Positions 9,437 through 17,865 of a stretch of DNA of 62,210 nt are shown here, one piece after another. How positions within the stretch are numbered: position 1 is the stretch's first letter; each line of letters starts with the position of its first letter. Below the pieces are notes generated by a model. It saw nothing but the letters and a program-made list of their open reading frames with translations. It made no database searches and was not told the DNA's origin. The position numbers were made by a program, and so were the translations under genes. The stretch spans positions 1 to 62,210 of the forward strand of contig JAHHTN010000003.1 of NCBI GenBank assembly GCA_020024645.1. Direction: 5' to 3'. This DNA comes from Faecalimonas sp. (GTDB taxonomy: Bacteria; Bacillota; Clostridia; Lachnospirales; Lachnospiraceae).

Positions 9437-11152
9437 CTATTGATAATTCTGTATGACAATCTGCACTGTTTTTCTTCCTCGATATTCATTGATAGTCGGA
9501 TAGTACGTAATATTTATCTTTCCTTTTTTCTTTTCAACCATTTCCATAAAACTTTCTACATCCCCAAAGTACATTCCTTCTATCATTGTTCCATAGACAT
9601 CTACAAGATGCAATTTCAGCACATTATTGTTTTTTCCTAATATTCTTGTTTCTTTCACCCGAATATCTTTTTCAGCAAATACTGGTTTAGGATTTGCCTT
9701 CCCAAATGGTTCTAAGCATTCTAATTCCCCAATAAGAGACTCACTCACATAAGCTAACGGTAATTGCATATCTATAGATATTTTTTCATATAAATCTTCC
9801 GCACTTAATTGACAGTTTTCATTTAGTCTTCTACGAAACATATCAATATTTTCAATTGGAATGGATAAACCTCCTGCCAATTTATGTCCACCAAATTTTC
9901 CAAGTAAATCTTTACATTTTATCATTTCATCATACATATGATATGTTTCTATAGAACGTCCAGATCCTTTTGCTCCTTTTTCCGCATTCGTTAAAACAAA
10001 AGTAGGTCTATAATATTTTTCTCTAATTCTTCCAGCTACTATCCCAGCAAGACTCTCATGACAATTTGGTAAGTAAATCACAAGAACTTTATCCTCTTTT
10101 AGAATGGTATTTTCCACTTGCATAATTGCTTCTTCTACTGCTTCAGTAGTTAGTTCTTTTCTATTATCATTCAGTGCTTTCAAATCCCCTGCCAACTGTT
10201 CCGCATCTGCTTTCGTTTTTGCCCTCAAAAGTTTTAATGCCCTTTTAGCTGTATCTAATCGACCACTAGCATTTAAACATGGTCCAATTACAAATCCAAT
10301 ATGATAAGAAGACAATCTCCCCACATCTATACCAGTACATTCCATAAGTGCTTTTAACCCCAAATTTTTTGTCTGTTTAATTTTTTCTAATCCATATTTT
10401 ACAAAAATACGATTTTCGCCAGTCAAATCCATAACATCTCCAACAGTGGCAATTGCTACATTTTCAACAAGATACTCAATCTCTGTAGTTTCTTTTCCCT
10501 CTACATTAAATAATGTTTCCACAAGCTTATAAGCCACCCCTGCACCACATAAATGCGGAAAAGGATACTCACAATCTTCTCTTTTCGGATCAACAATAGC
10601 ATCTGCTGGTGGAAACAAATAATGCAAACCTTCATTTGTTTCTTCATATGGAACTTCATGATGATCTGTCACAATAATTGTCATACCAAGACTTTTTCCA
10701 TAAGCTATTTCCTCTCGCGCAGCAATACCATTATCACATGTAATAATCGTATCCACACCGCTTTCAAACGCCCTATCTATCAAAGATTTGTTTAATCCGT
10801 ACCCATCTTTCATTCGATCTGGAATATCTACACTTACATTTCCACCAAGTTTTTCAATTCCTTCCAGCAAAATATATGTGGCATTCACACCATCGATATC
10901 ATAATCTCCTATAATACGAATTGGTTTCTTGTCTTGAATTTTTTCCCTAAGAATATCAACTGCTACTGCCATATCTTTCATCAATATTCCATCATATAAA
11001 CTTTCCATATTTCCATGGAGATAACATTCTATTTCACTATCTCCGATAACATCTCTATTTCTTATTAATCTAGCAATTACTGGACTAACATGAAACTTTT
11101 GACTAATCTCTTGAAAATCGGCGCCTTTTCTTGTTAAAAACCATTTTTCCAT
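9437..11152 (-). CDS. recJ: Single-stranded-DNA-specific exonuclease RecJ
   Basis: A 571-residue DHH-family nuclease that degrades 5'-ended single-stranded DNA in recombination and mismatch repair. Motifs: GDYDIDGVNAT (DHH motif I, near 80), IIVTDHHEVP (motif III), GPCLNASGRLDTAK (motif IV) and the DHHA1 glycine-rich stretch GKFGGHKLAGG near 420. The C-terminal OB domain follows. Length is typical for Firmicutes RecJ. The start at 11152 has a weak GGCGGGAAAG ribosome site. It lies after the secDF terminator and before the apt promoter. Confidence 0.95.
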   Translation of the reverse strand: MEKWFLTRKGADFQEISQKFHVSPVIARLIRNRDVIGDSEIECYLHGNMESLYDGILMKDMAVAVDILREKIQDKKPIRIIGDYDIDGVNATYILLEGIEKLGGNVSVDIPDRMKDGYGLNKSLIDRAFESGVDTIITCDNGIAAREEIAYGKSLGMTIIVTDHHEVPYEETNEGLHYLFPPADAIVDPKREDCEYPFPHLCGAGVAYKLVETLFNVEGKETTEIEYLVENVAIATVGDVMDLTGENRIFVKYGLEKIKQTKNLGLKALMECTGIDVGRLSSYHIGFVIGPCLNASGRLDTAKRALKLLRAKTKADAEQLAGDLKALNDNRKELTTEAVEEAIMQVENTILKEDKVLVIYLPNCHESLAGIVAGRIREKYYRPTFVLTNAEKGAKGSGRSIETYHMYDEMIKCKDLLGKFGGHKLAGGLSIPIENIDMFRRRLNENCQLSAEDLYEKISIDMQLPLAYVSESLIGELECLEPFGKANPKPVFAEKDIRVKETRILGKNNNVLKLHLVDVYGTMIEGMYFGDVESFMEMVEKKKGKINITYYPTINEYRGRKTVQIVIQNYQ

Positions 11153-11182
11153 TCTACTTTCCCGCCTTCATCCATAAGACGA

Positions 11183-11208
11183 AACGGGGGATTTCATAAT
11201 CCCCCGTT
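11183..11208 (-). terminator. Hairpin terminator after secDF
   Basis: AACGGGGGAT pairs with ATCCCCCGTT across a short loop; in the minus-strand transcript it is followed by TCGTCTTATG, so the U tract is imperfect. It lies 12 bases after the secDF stop codon and probably separates secDF from recJ. Confidence 0.6.
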
Positions 11209-11219
11209 CTATCTTCTTC

Positions 11220-13358
11220 TTATTTTTTTACAATTTTTTTCTTCATTACATACCACAATGCACCTGTAATACAAACAGATGAGTATGCTCCAACGATTAC
11301 ACCAACCATAAGCGGTGCTGCAAATTCTTTTACAGAACTTACACCCAGAACATAAAGTACTGCTACCATAACAAATGTTGTGAATGATGTGTAAACACTT
11401 CTTGTAAGTGTATGAGTAATACTTCTATTTACAACCTCTTCAATTGTATCTTTTCTATTACCTGTTTTTAACTCTTCACGAATTCGGTCAAAAATAACGA
11501 TAGTTGCATTAATTGAATATCCCACAATTGTCAACATACAAGCAATAAATGTATTTCCAACAGATATTCTTGCGATTGCATAAAACGCTAATACAACTAG
11601 TACGTCATGCAATAAAGCTAAAATAGCACTACTTGCAAATCTGAAATCTTTAAATCGTAACCAAATGTAAACCAACATACATGCAGTAGCAATCAATACA
11701 GCGATAATAGCATCTCTTCTCATTTCCGAACTTACTGTCGAACTGATATTGTTATAAGTAATTTTCTTTTCATCTACTTTAAACTGTTCCACAAGTGATT
11801 TATTTAACGCTTCACGTTTCTTCAAATCTAACACCTGTGTTTTTACAACAACTTGCTTCGTGCCTTTTACTTTCTGCATCTGCACATTTTTATCACCTGT
11901 AACTTTTTCAATAACTGGCGTTACTTTTGCATCTAATTCTTTAATTGAATAATCTTCATTAAAAGTTACATTTGTTGCTGTACCACCTTTAAACTCAAGG
12001 CTGTAATTCAATATATCATTATTCTGCGATTTATGAACTCCCATTGCTATAAAGCCACTCAATACAAGCGCGATAGAAATAATAAAGCATACTTTCCTCT
12101 TTCCAAGGAAATCGATTGTTTTTCTTTCTTTTTGAACGCCATATAATTTTTCACTTCTAAGTCCAACCGCATATAGTGCAAAAATAATTATTCTTGTTAC
12201 AACAAGTGCTGTAAACATAGAAACAACAATACCCAAAGCTAATGTTTGAGCAAATCCTTTTACACTACCTGTTCCTTTTAACCCTAATACTAAAGCAGCA
12301 ATTAACGTTGTAACATTTCCATCAACAATTGCAGATAATGCTTTCTGGAATCCTTTTTTCAAGGCTGTCTTGACATTTCTTCCCGCTGCCAATTCTTCTT
12401 TTACTCTGGCAAAAATAATAACGTTCGCATCTACTGCCATACCAATACCAAGAATAATACCTGCAATACCAGGCAATGTTAGCGTAATATCAAATGCATT
12501 TAATAACACAAGAATTATTCCTGTATAAATACATAACGCGATACTTGAAGCCAAGCCTGGAAGAAGGTATACAACACACATGAATATAAAAATAATTGCT
12601 AAACCAATTCCACCTGCTAATAAACTTGTACTAATTGCTTCTTCACCAAGCTGAGCACCTACAACACTTGAGTTGATTTCTTCTAATTCTACTCTAAGTC
12701 CACCAATACGGATTGTTGAAGCAAGTTCTTCTGCCTCTTCATATGTAAAGTCGCCTTCAATTACAGCCTGCCCATTTGTAATCGCACTATTTACAGTAGG
12801 GCTACTAATAACTTGTCCGTCATAAACGATAGCAATCGGTTTTCCTAAGTTTTTCTGTGTTGCATCTGCAAATTTCTTTCTACCTTCTTTTGTCATTTCG
12901 AGGGAAACCATATTTTTTTTGTTTCCAGAACGATCTTCCTGAATTTGTGCTGTGGCACTTTTCACATCCGTTCCGTCCAATACGACTTTTCCTTCTGCAT
13001 CTTGAAATTTCAAGGAACCTGGTTTTCCAAGTTCTTCTAACACTTTATTTGCATCTGTCACTCCAGGAATTTCAATAGAAATACGGTCATCTCCTTCTTG
13101 ATAAACTCCCGCTTCTGTACTGTACTGTTCAACACGTTTCTGCAATTTGTAAACAGTATCACTCATTTCTTTCTCTGACGGTTTATCCCCTTTTGCCTGA
13201 TATGTAATACTTACTCCACCCGCCAAATCAAGACCTAACTTAATGTTTTTTGCTGCACCAATATGTCCGCTTCCAAATCCAACAACTGTTGTAAACACAA
13301 GAAATCCTGTTAAAACAGTTACAAGAAGCAGGCTGATGACGCCTTTGCTTTTTTTCAT
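11220..13358 (-). CDS. secDF: Fused protein translocase subunit SecDF
   Basis: RND-type membrane protein of 712 residues, SecD and SecF in one chain, which uses the proton gradient to help pull proteins through SecYEG. Twelve membrane segments are visible as two sets of six, each after a large extracellular domain. Motifs include LGLDLAGGVSITYQ near 40, GMAVDANVIIFARVKEEL near 310 (SecD TM4) and the SecF half with YSLEFKGGTATNVTF and SINATIVIFDRIREEL. Starts three bases after the scfB stop codon, so the two are translationally coupled. Ends at a hairpin terminator. Confidence 0.96.
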   Translation of the reverse strand: MKKSKGVISLLLVTVLTGFLVFTTVVGFGSGHIGAAKNIKLGLDLAGGVSITYQAKGDKPSEKEMSDTVYKLQKRVEQYSTEAGVYQEGDDRISIEIPGVTDANKVLEELGKPGSLKFQDAEGKVVLDGTDVKSATAQIQEDRSGNKKNMVSLEMTKEGRKKFADATQKNLGKPIAIVYDGQVISSPTVNSAITNGQAVIEGDFTYEEAEELASTIRIGGLRVELEEINSSVVGAQLGEEAISTSLLAGGIGLAIIFIFMCVVYLLPGLASSIALCIYTGIILVLLNAFDITLTLPGIAGIILGIGMAVDANVIIFARVKEELAAGRNVKTALKKGFQKALSAIVDGNVTTLIAALVLGLKGTGSVKGFAQTLALGIVVSMFTALVVTRIIIFALYAVGLRSEKLYGVQKERKTIDFLGKRKVCFIISIALVLSGFIAMGVHKSQNNDILNYSLEFKGGTATNVTFNEDYSIKELDAKVTPVIEKVTGDKNVQMQKVKGTKQVVVKTQVLDLKKREALNKSLVEQFKVDEKKITYNNISSTVSSEMRRDAIIAVLIATACMLVYIWLRFKDFRFASSAILALLHDVLVVLAFYAIARISVGNTFIACMLTIVGYSINATIVIFDRIREELKTGNRKDTIEEVVNRSITHTLTRSVYTSFTTFVMVAVLYVLGVSSVKEFAAPLMVGVIVGAYSSVCITGALWYVMKKKIVKK

Positions 13359-13361
13359 TTT

Positions 13362-14765
13362 TTACACCCTTTCCTTATCTGCCAATGCGGCTTTTATCAT
13401 AATTGCACATTCAACACGTTTTCTTTCCATCTCACATCCAACACCGTATGTATCATGAATAGAACCGTGGAATTTATATGAATTTGCCATACAGCCACCA
13501 CTGCAATAAAATTTAGCAAAACAATTTTTACATTTTTCTTTAGAGTATACACTACATCCTCTAAATTCATCTGCAATTTCCGGTTTAGTAATTCCCTCAT
13601 CAACATTTCCCATAAGGAAATCATCTTCACCTACAAACTGGTGACATGGATATAAGTCTCCCCAAGGAGTCACTGCTAAATATTCTGTCCCCGAACCACA
13701 GCCCGATAAACGTTTGGCAACACACGGGCCTCCATCCAAGTCAAGCATAAAATGAAAGAACGTAAATCCATTTCCCTCTTTTTCACGTTTGATCATTTCT
13801 TTTGCTAGTGTATCATACTCTTCAAAAATTTGTGGAAGATCTTCTTCTCGAATTGAATAGAAATCACTTTCTTCTCCCACAACTGGTTCAATAGAAATCT
13901 GTTCAAATCCCAAATCCGCAAAATGTAAAACATCTTTTGAAAAATCAAGATTATCTCTTGTAAATGTTCCTCTTATATAATATTTTTGTTGATTGCGACT
14001 ATCCGCTAATTTTTGGAATTTCGGAACAATCAAATCATAACTTCCTTTTCCACTTCTGAATGGACGCATTTTATCATTGACTTCTTTTCTTCCATCAAGA
14101 CTTAAAACAACATTATCCATTTCTTTATTAACAAACTCTTGTACCTCATCATTTAAAAGCACACCATTTGTTGTGAGAGTGAATCGGAAATTTTTATTAT
14201 GTATCTTCTCTTGTTCTCTTCCGTAAGCAACTAAGTCTTTTACAACCTTCCAGTTCATTAAAGGCTCTCCTCCAAAGAAATCCACTTCGAGATTTCTTCT
14301 ATTTCCCGAGTTTGCAATTAAGAAATCTAACGCCTTTTTCCCTACTTCATATGACATTAATGCTCTTCGTCCGTGATATTCTCCTTCTTCTGCAAAACAA
14401 TATTTACAAGCCAAATTACAATCGTGAGCAATATGAATACAGAGAGCTTTTACTACCGTTTTTCTTTTCTTCACTTCTCCTATATATTCCTCATAAACAT
14501 CTTTTGTAAAAAGTTGACCTGCTTCCGCAAGTTCTTTAATATCCTCAAACGCTTCGGCAATCTCTTCTACTGGATATGTCTGTCCTAAGTCCGTCTCCAT
14601 TTTCTCTAGCGTATCTGTTTGCTTAAGCAATTCCATATTATCTTCTACGCCTAGTTTATTTAAATAGTCGATTATATCATAACACATATCATCTACCACA
14701 TGAACCGAACCACTATTAACATCTAAGACAATATCATACCCATTATTCTTGTATTGATGAATCAC
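13362..14765 (-). CDS. scfB: SCIFF peptide maturase, radical SAM/SPASM thioether-forming
   Basis: Radical SAM enzyme of 467 residues that crosslinks cysteine sulfur to a residue backbone in the SCIFF precursor peptide, forming a thioether ring (established for the CteB/Tte1186 relatives). CNLACKYCFAEEG near residue 110 is the SAM cluster motif; the SPASM region with auxiliary cluster cysteines runs from about 370, ending with CKNCFAKFYCSGGCM and a final GVGCEMERKR. The N-terminal 90 residues form the peptide-recognition winged helix. Its precursor peptide lies directly upstream (14859-15002), separated by a terminator, and secDF follows at once. Confidence 0.95.
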   Translation of the reverse strand: MIHQYKNNGYDIVLDVNSGSVHVVDDMCYDIIDYLNKLGVEDNMELLKQTDTLEKMETDLGQTYPVEEIAEAFEDIKELAEAGQLFTKDVYEEYIGEVKKRKTVVKALCIHIAHDCNLACKYCFAEEGEYHGRRALMSYEVGKKALDFLIANSGNRRNLEVDFFGGEPLMNWKVVKDLVAYGREQEKIHNKNFRFTLTTNGVLLNDEVQEFVNKEMDNVVLSLDGRKEVNDKMRPFRSGKGSYDLIVPKFQKLADSRNQQKYYIRGTFTRDNLDFSKDVLHFADLGFEQISIEPVVGEESDFYSIREEDLPQIFEEYDTLAKEMIKREKEGNGFTFFHFMLDLDGGPCVAKRLSGCGSGTEYLAVTPWGDLYPCHQFVGEDDFLMGNVDEGITKPEIADEFRGCSVYSKEKCKNCFAKFYCSGGCMANSYKFHGSIHDTYGVGCEMERKRVECAIMIKAALADKERV

Positions 14766-14809
14766 AATGTTTCTCCTTTCTTTATCTAAACATTTTCTGT
14801 CTTAACAAG

Positions 14810-14833
14810 AAAAAACAGCGACCGAAGCCGCTG
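14810..14833 (-). terminator. Intrinsic terminator between scfA and scfB
   Basis: In minus-strand RNA, CAGCGGC, the tetraloop TTCG and GTCGCTG form a seven-pair stem followed by six or more U. It lies 25 bases after the SCIFF peptide stop and before scfB, so scfB depends on read-through or another promoter. This would keep the peptide mRNA in excess over that of its enzyme. Confidence 0.8.
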
Positions 14834-14858
14834 CCCAGTTCTGACTATGCAATCTCTA

Positions 14859-15002
14859 TTATTTCTTCTGTTCGCAAGTCTGGTTTCCTACTGTGCATGA
14901 TGTCTTACATGCTGACTGACAAGATGTCTGACATTCTCCACAGCCACCTTTTTTCACTGTATTATTTAATGTCTGTGCATTTAATGTTTTGATGTGTTTC
15001 AT
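14859..15002 (-). CDS. scfA: SCIFF precursor peptide (six cysteines in forty-five)
   Basis: Found by hand, 47 residues. Begins MKHIKTLNAQTLNNTVKKGG and contains six cysteines at 21, 24, 28, 32, 36 and 43, the defining SCIFF pattern; C-terminal end is CEQKK. Leader plus cysteine-rich core is the layout of a ranthipeptide, and the maturase scfB lies directly downstream. GGAGG stands seven bases before the ATG. It has its own promoter (15038-15066) and terminator. The mature product's role is unsettled; in Clostridia ranthipeptides have been linked to population-level regulation. Confidence 0.95.
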   Translation of the reverse strand: MKHIKTLNAQTLNNTVKKGGCGECQTSCQSACKTSCTVGNQTCEQKK

Positions 15003-15037
15003 ATCAATTCCTCCTTGAATATACATTAACTTTTTTC

Positions 15038-15066
15038 ATTATAACACAGTATTTTCTGTTTTTAAA
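15038..15066 (-). promoter_or_regulatory. Promoter of scfA
   Basis: TATAAT (15038-15043, minus strand) about 36 bases before the scfA start codon, with a weak TTTAAA hexamer 17 bases upstream. The -10 match is perfect; the -35 is only four of six. Confidence 0.55.
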
Positions 15067-15138
15067 GTCTTTTTTGTAACTCTTCATACACACAAATTAC
15101 GGTATAATTCTATCTACAAACAATATACATAAGATACT

Positions 15139-15513
15139 CTATGATAACATTCCACCAAGCATTCCACCTCCTGCACAAAGCAAAAATGTTGTCAAAAGAT
15201 TCGTCCCATTACTCTGCAACTGATGATTGACCATAAAAGAGACAACAAATAACAACAAAAAGTAAATTATCCCCAAAACAAGTCCCCATATAAACTTTTG
15301 CTTTTCTACTAATCTTCCCATAATAAATCCACCAGCAAACGTAGAAATAATATAGGTTGCTATAATTCCTATTGTCACTTTTTGCTCATCTAAATCTATC
15401 TTATATAACAGAAGTGCCAGTATCATCAATAACACTCCCGTTATCACATACCCCACCAGCAACGCTTTTAACAACCACATTCCTTTCAACTCTTTCTTCT
15501 CTTTCTTTCCCAC
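15139..15513 (-). CDS. TIGR04086-type membrane protein
   Basis: A 124-residue protein with a short lysine-rich N terminus (MGKKEKKELKG) and four predicted membrane segments, ending in a glycine-rich CAGGGMLGGMLS. Size, topology and position next to scfA/scfB/secDF match the family known as TIGR04086, whose function is unknown. Starts with GTG at 15513, preceded by AAGGAGG. It is separated from scfA by 136 bases that contain the scfA promoter. A link to Sec export or SCIFF peptide traffic is suggested only by the repeated gene order. Confidence 0.8.
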   Translation of the reverse strand: MGKKEKKELKGMWLLKALLVGYVITGVLLMILALLLYKIDLDEQKVTIGIIATYIISTFAGGFIMGRLVEKQKFIWGLVLGIIYFLLLFVVSFMVNHQLQSNGTNLLTTFLLCAGGGMLGGMLS

Positions 15514-15575
15514 AAAAACTCCTCCTTCATCTTTGTTCTAAAACAATCTATGATTGTCCGAGGAGTTTTATACCT

Positions 15576-16124
15576 CTACTGTTCCATTTGTTTTCCTAGA
15601 AATCCTGCACCTGTCTGAGTCAATATTTTTTCCAAATCGCCAAACTTTTTTTCTCCACTTTTATTGAGAAGAATAACTGCGCCTATAACATCTCCTTCAC
15701 AGATAATAGGACTAATTGCTTGAGCAGTATATTCTTGCATTTCCACTTCTGCAATCTGTATATATTTTTTATCACTTCGTTCTGCTACAAAAGAATTTCG
15801 CATATCCATTATTTTTCTCATTTCTGATGTTATACGTTTTTCTGTAAGTGTTTTTTTTCCGCTTCCCGAAACTGCGACAATTTGCTCTGTATCCGCAACA
15901 CATACCGTATACCCTGTCACAGAAGATAAACTTTCTGTATACTCACACGAAATTTTATACAATTCTCCTATCGGAGAATATTTTTTCAAAATCACTTCTC
16001 CATTTCTATCCGTGAAAATTTCTAGAGGATCACCTTCTCTTATTCGTAATGTTCTTCTTATTTCTTTTGGAATGACCACTCTTCCCAAGTCATCTATTCT
16101 TCTCACAATCCCTGTCGCTTTCAT
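15576..16124 (-). CDS. spoVT: Stage V sporulation protein T
   Basis: Forespore transcription factor of 182 residues. The N-terminal AbrB-like swapped-hairpin DNA-binding domain begins MKATGIVRRIDDLGRVVIPK; the C-terminal GAF-like domain covers about 55-178. SpoVT modulates sigma-G genes, spore coat and germination. The frame extends five codons upstream to an ATG at 16139, but the GGAGG inside that extension sits eight bases before ATG 16124, so 16124 is the start. A sigma-G-like promoter lies just upstream. Confidence 0.95.
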   Translation of the reverse strand: MKATGIVRRIDDLGRVVIPKEIRRTLRIREGDPLEIFTDRNGEVILKKYSPIGELYKISCEYTESLSSVTGYTVCVADTEQIVAVSGSGKKTLTEKRITSEMRKIMDMRNSFVAERSDKKYIQIAEVEMQEYTAQAISPIICEGDVIGAVILLNKSGEKKFGDLEKILTQTGAGFLGKQMEQ

Positions 16125-16159
16125 TTTATTTTCCTCCATTATTATTTTTCAATTGGAAA

Positions 16160-16189
16160 TAGTATCTGTAAATGGAAATTATTTATACA
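16160..16189 (-). promoter_or_regulatory. Candidate sigma-G promoter of spoVT
   Basis: On the minus strand TGTATA, 17 bases, then GATACTA, close to the forespore sigma-G pattern (GNATA ... CATACTA). It ends about 36 bases before the spoVT start. spoVT is sigma-G dependent in Bacillus subtilis, which makes the match plausible, but one base of each element deviates. Confidence 0.4.
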
Positions 16190-16211
16190 TTTCAAAAGGC
16201 AAAAACAAACA

Positions 16212-16239
16212 TTGACTTTAATTGTTTATCTTTTATAAT
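16212..16239 (+). promoter_or_regulatory. Sigma-A promoter of the yqeY-like gene
   Basis: TTGACT (16212-16217), a 16-base spacer and TATAAT (16234-16239), about 30 bases before the ATG at 16270. Confidence 0.75.
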
Positions 16240-16269
16240 GAAAGTATAGGATTACAAGGAGGTAGAACA

Positions 16270-16713
16270 ATGAGTAAAATAGACGAAGTAAGAAGTGCAA
16301 TGGTTGCAGCTATGAAAGCTGGAGAGAAAGAAACAAAAGAAACTTTATCCATGCTTTTATCTTCTTTAAAAAACAAAGCAATCGAAAAACGTGCTGATCT
16401 TACAGAAGAAGAAGAAACACAAGTTATCATGAAAGAAATAAAACAGACAAAAGAAACTTTAGAAATGACACCTGCTGATCGCACAGAAATTGTGGAAGAA
16501 TGTCAAAAGCGTCTTGCTGTTTTAGAACAGTATGCACCAAAAATGATGAATGAAGAAGAAATTAAAACTGTTATTGACGCTACTTTAGTTGAACTAGGTA
16601 TTGATTCACCTACAGCAAAAGATAAAGGTCGCATTATGAAAGAATTAATGCCTAAAGTTAAAGGAAAAGCAGATGGAAAATTAGTAAACGAGTTACTTAT
16701 GTTTCGCTTTTAA
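16270..16713 (+). CDS. yqeY: GatB/YqeY domain protein
   Basis: A 147-residue helical protein of the YqeY family, related to the tail domain of the GatB amidotransferase subunit. It begins MSKIDEVRSAMVAAMKAGEKE and has the family segments LSMLLSSLKNKAIEKR and the C-terminal GRIMKELMPKVKGKADGKLVNELL. An upstream in-frame ATG at 16222 is ignored because AAGGAGG lies seven bases before ATG 16270. The cellular role is not established; a tRNA-linked function is proposed from the GatB tail. Monocistronic, with its own promoter and a shared terminator. Confidence 0.9.
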   Translation: MSKIDEVRSAMVAAMKAGEKETKETLSMLLSSLKNKAIEKRADLTEEEETQVIMKEIKQTKETLEMTPADRTEIVEECQKRLAVLEQYAPKMMNEEEIKTVIDATLVELGIDSPTAKDKGRIMKELMPKVKGKADGKLVNELLMFRF

Positions 16714-16727
16714 TTCAATACATTTTA

Positions 16728-16777
16728 TAAAAAAGGTGTGACAAATCGTCATCTCGCGATTGTCACACCTTTTTTTA
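16728..16777. terminator. Bidirectional intrinsic terminator
   Basis: GGTGTGACAA and TTGTCACACC form a ten-pair stem, extended by TCG/CGA, flanked by AAAAA on the left and TTTTTTT on the right. It ends yqeY on the plus strand and the PrsA-like gene on the minus strand, whose stop codon overlaps its edge. Confidence 0.9.
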
Positions 16778-17818
16778 TTTCTGATTCTTCTGTTCTTGTG
16801 GCTGTTCAACTGCTTTCAAAGTTATTCTTTGTTTTGCAAAACTAATTTTTTTCCATTCCTTTTTATTTATATCAATTTTGCTCTCTTTAACTAATTTATT
16901 TACGACTTCCTCGTATTTTTTATTTTCACGTTCTGCAACAATCATCTGCTTTTCTTCATCTGTAGCTGCTCTATCTAATAAACTTGTCACTTTCGCAACA
17001 TAATATCCTGACGGCGTTTCAACTACACCTGTCATCTCCCCTGCTTTTAATTTATCCACTACTTTAATCAGTTCTTCCGAAGGAGCCGCATCCTCCCCAT
17101 CAAAAGTTTTTGTTGTTGCTTCATATCCATTTGCTTTTGCATACACAGCAAAATCTGCCTGTGATTTTGCACCTTCTTGGAATTTTGTCGCTTTTTCCTT
17201 CAATGCTTTTTTTGCACTCTCATCAATCGTTGTAGTTGTTCCATCTTCTGCTGTATTTGTAAATGTAAAAAATACATACTGCATACTTTTTTGAGCCGCC
17301 TCTTTATCACTTACATTTTTATCTACATCTGCCACAAGCGTTTTTCTCATTTTGTCTTCAATAGTAAGTAATTCTAATACACGTTTTACTGTTTCTTCAT
17401 CCGCAGAAATTACTTCTTTTGCGCCATCTTGATTTGCTTTCAAAAATTCTTCTGCAGTTTTATCTATCTTCTGCTTTTCTTCAGCCGTTAACTCTACTTT
17501 ATATTCTTTCATATGATCTTCTAATACATACAGTGTTTTAAGAGATTCTAAAATTCTTTTCTTCATACTCTCTTCCATCGTCTCCGACTTTGACACTTCT
17601 GACTTCCACATATCTTCTCCCATATACGAACCGTACTGTGCCTCAGCCATAGCCTGCTGATATCTAGCAAAGAAATTTGCAACCCCCATTGTTACTTTAT
17701 CTTCACCAACTGTCATCAACGTTGCTTCATTATTTATTTTTCCACATCCTGTAATTGCTGTTGCTGACATGGTAGTTGCCACCAACAATGCAATAATTCT
17801 TTTTTTTGTATTACCCAT
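16775..17818 (-). CDS. prsA: PrsA-like peptidyl-prolyl isomerase lipoprotein
   Basis: Predicted exported foldase, 347 residues. It begins MGNTKKRIIALLVATTMS with a lipoprotein signal ending at AITGCG, so the mature protein starts at a lipidated cysteine near residue 23. A SurA/PrsA-type helical region follows, then a parvulin-like region (about 170-280) with EMTGVVETPSGYYVAKV. PrsA helps fold proteins after Sec export. The open frame extends upstream to 17911, but AGGAGG precedes ATG 17818, and the upstream extension overlaps mfd. Located 47 bases after mfd. The parvulin core is divergent, so isomerase activity is not certain. Confidence 0.82.
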   Translation of the reverse strand: MGNTKKRIIALLVATTMSATAITGCGKINNEATLMTVGEDKVTMGVANFFARYQQAMAEAQYGSYMGEDMWKSEVSKSETMEESMKKRILESLKTLYVLEDHMKEYKVELTAEEKQKIDKTAEEFLKANQDGAKEVISADEETVKRVLELLTIEDKMRKTLVADVDKNVSDKEAAQKSMQYVFFTFTNTAEDGTTTTIDESAKKALKEKATKFQEGAKSQADFAVYAKANGYEATTKTFDGEDAAPSEELIKVVDKLKAGEMTGVVETPSGYYVAKVTSLLDRAATDEEKQMIVAERENKKYEEVVNKLVKESKIDINKKEWKKISFAKQRITLKAVEQPQEQKNQK

Positions 17819-17865
17819 AATTTCCTCCTTCGTTTTCCTAACTACATTATTATATCGTTTTTTTC

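Noticed and set aside
15514..15575. Terminator after spoVT (ACAATC/GATTGT)
   Set aside because: Only a six-pair AT-rich stem and a broken U tract, so it is not reported as a feature.
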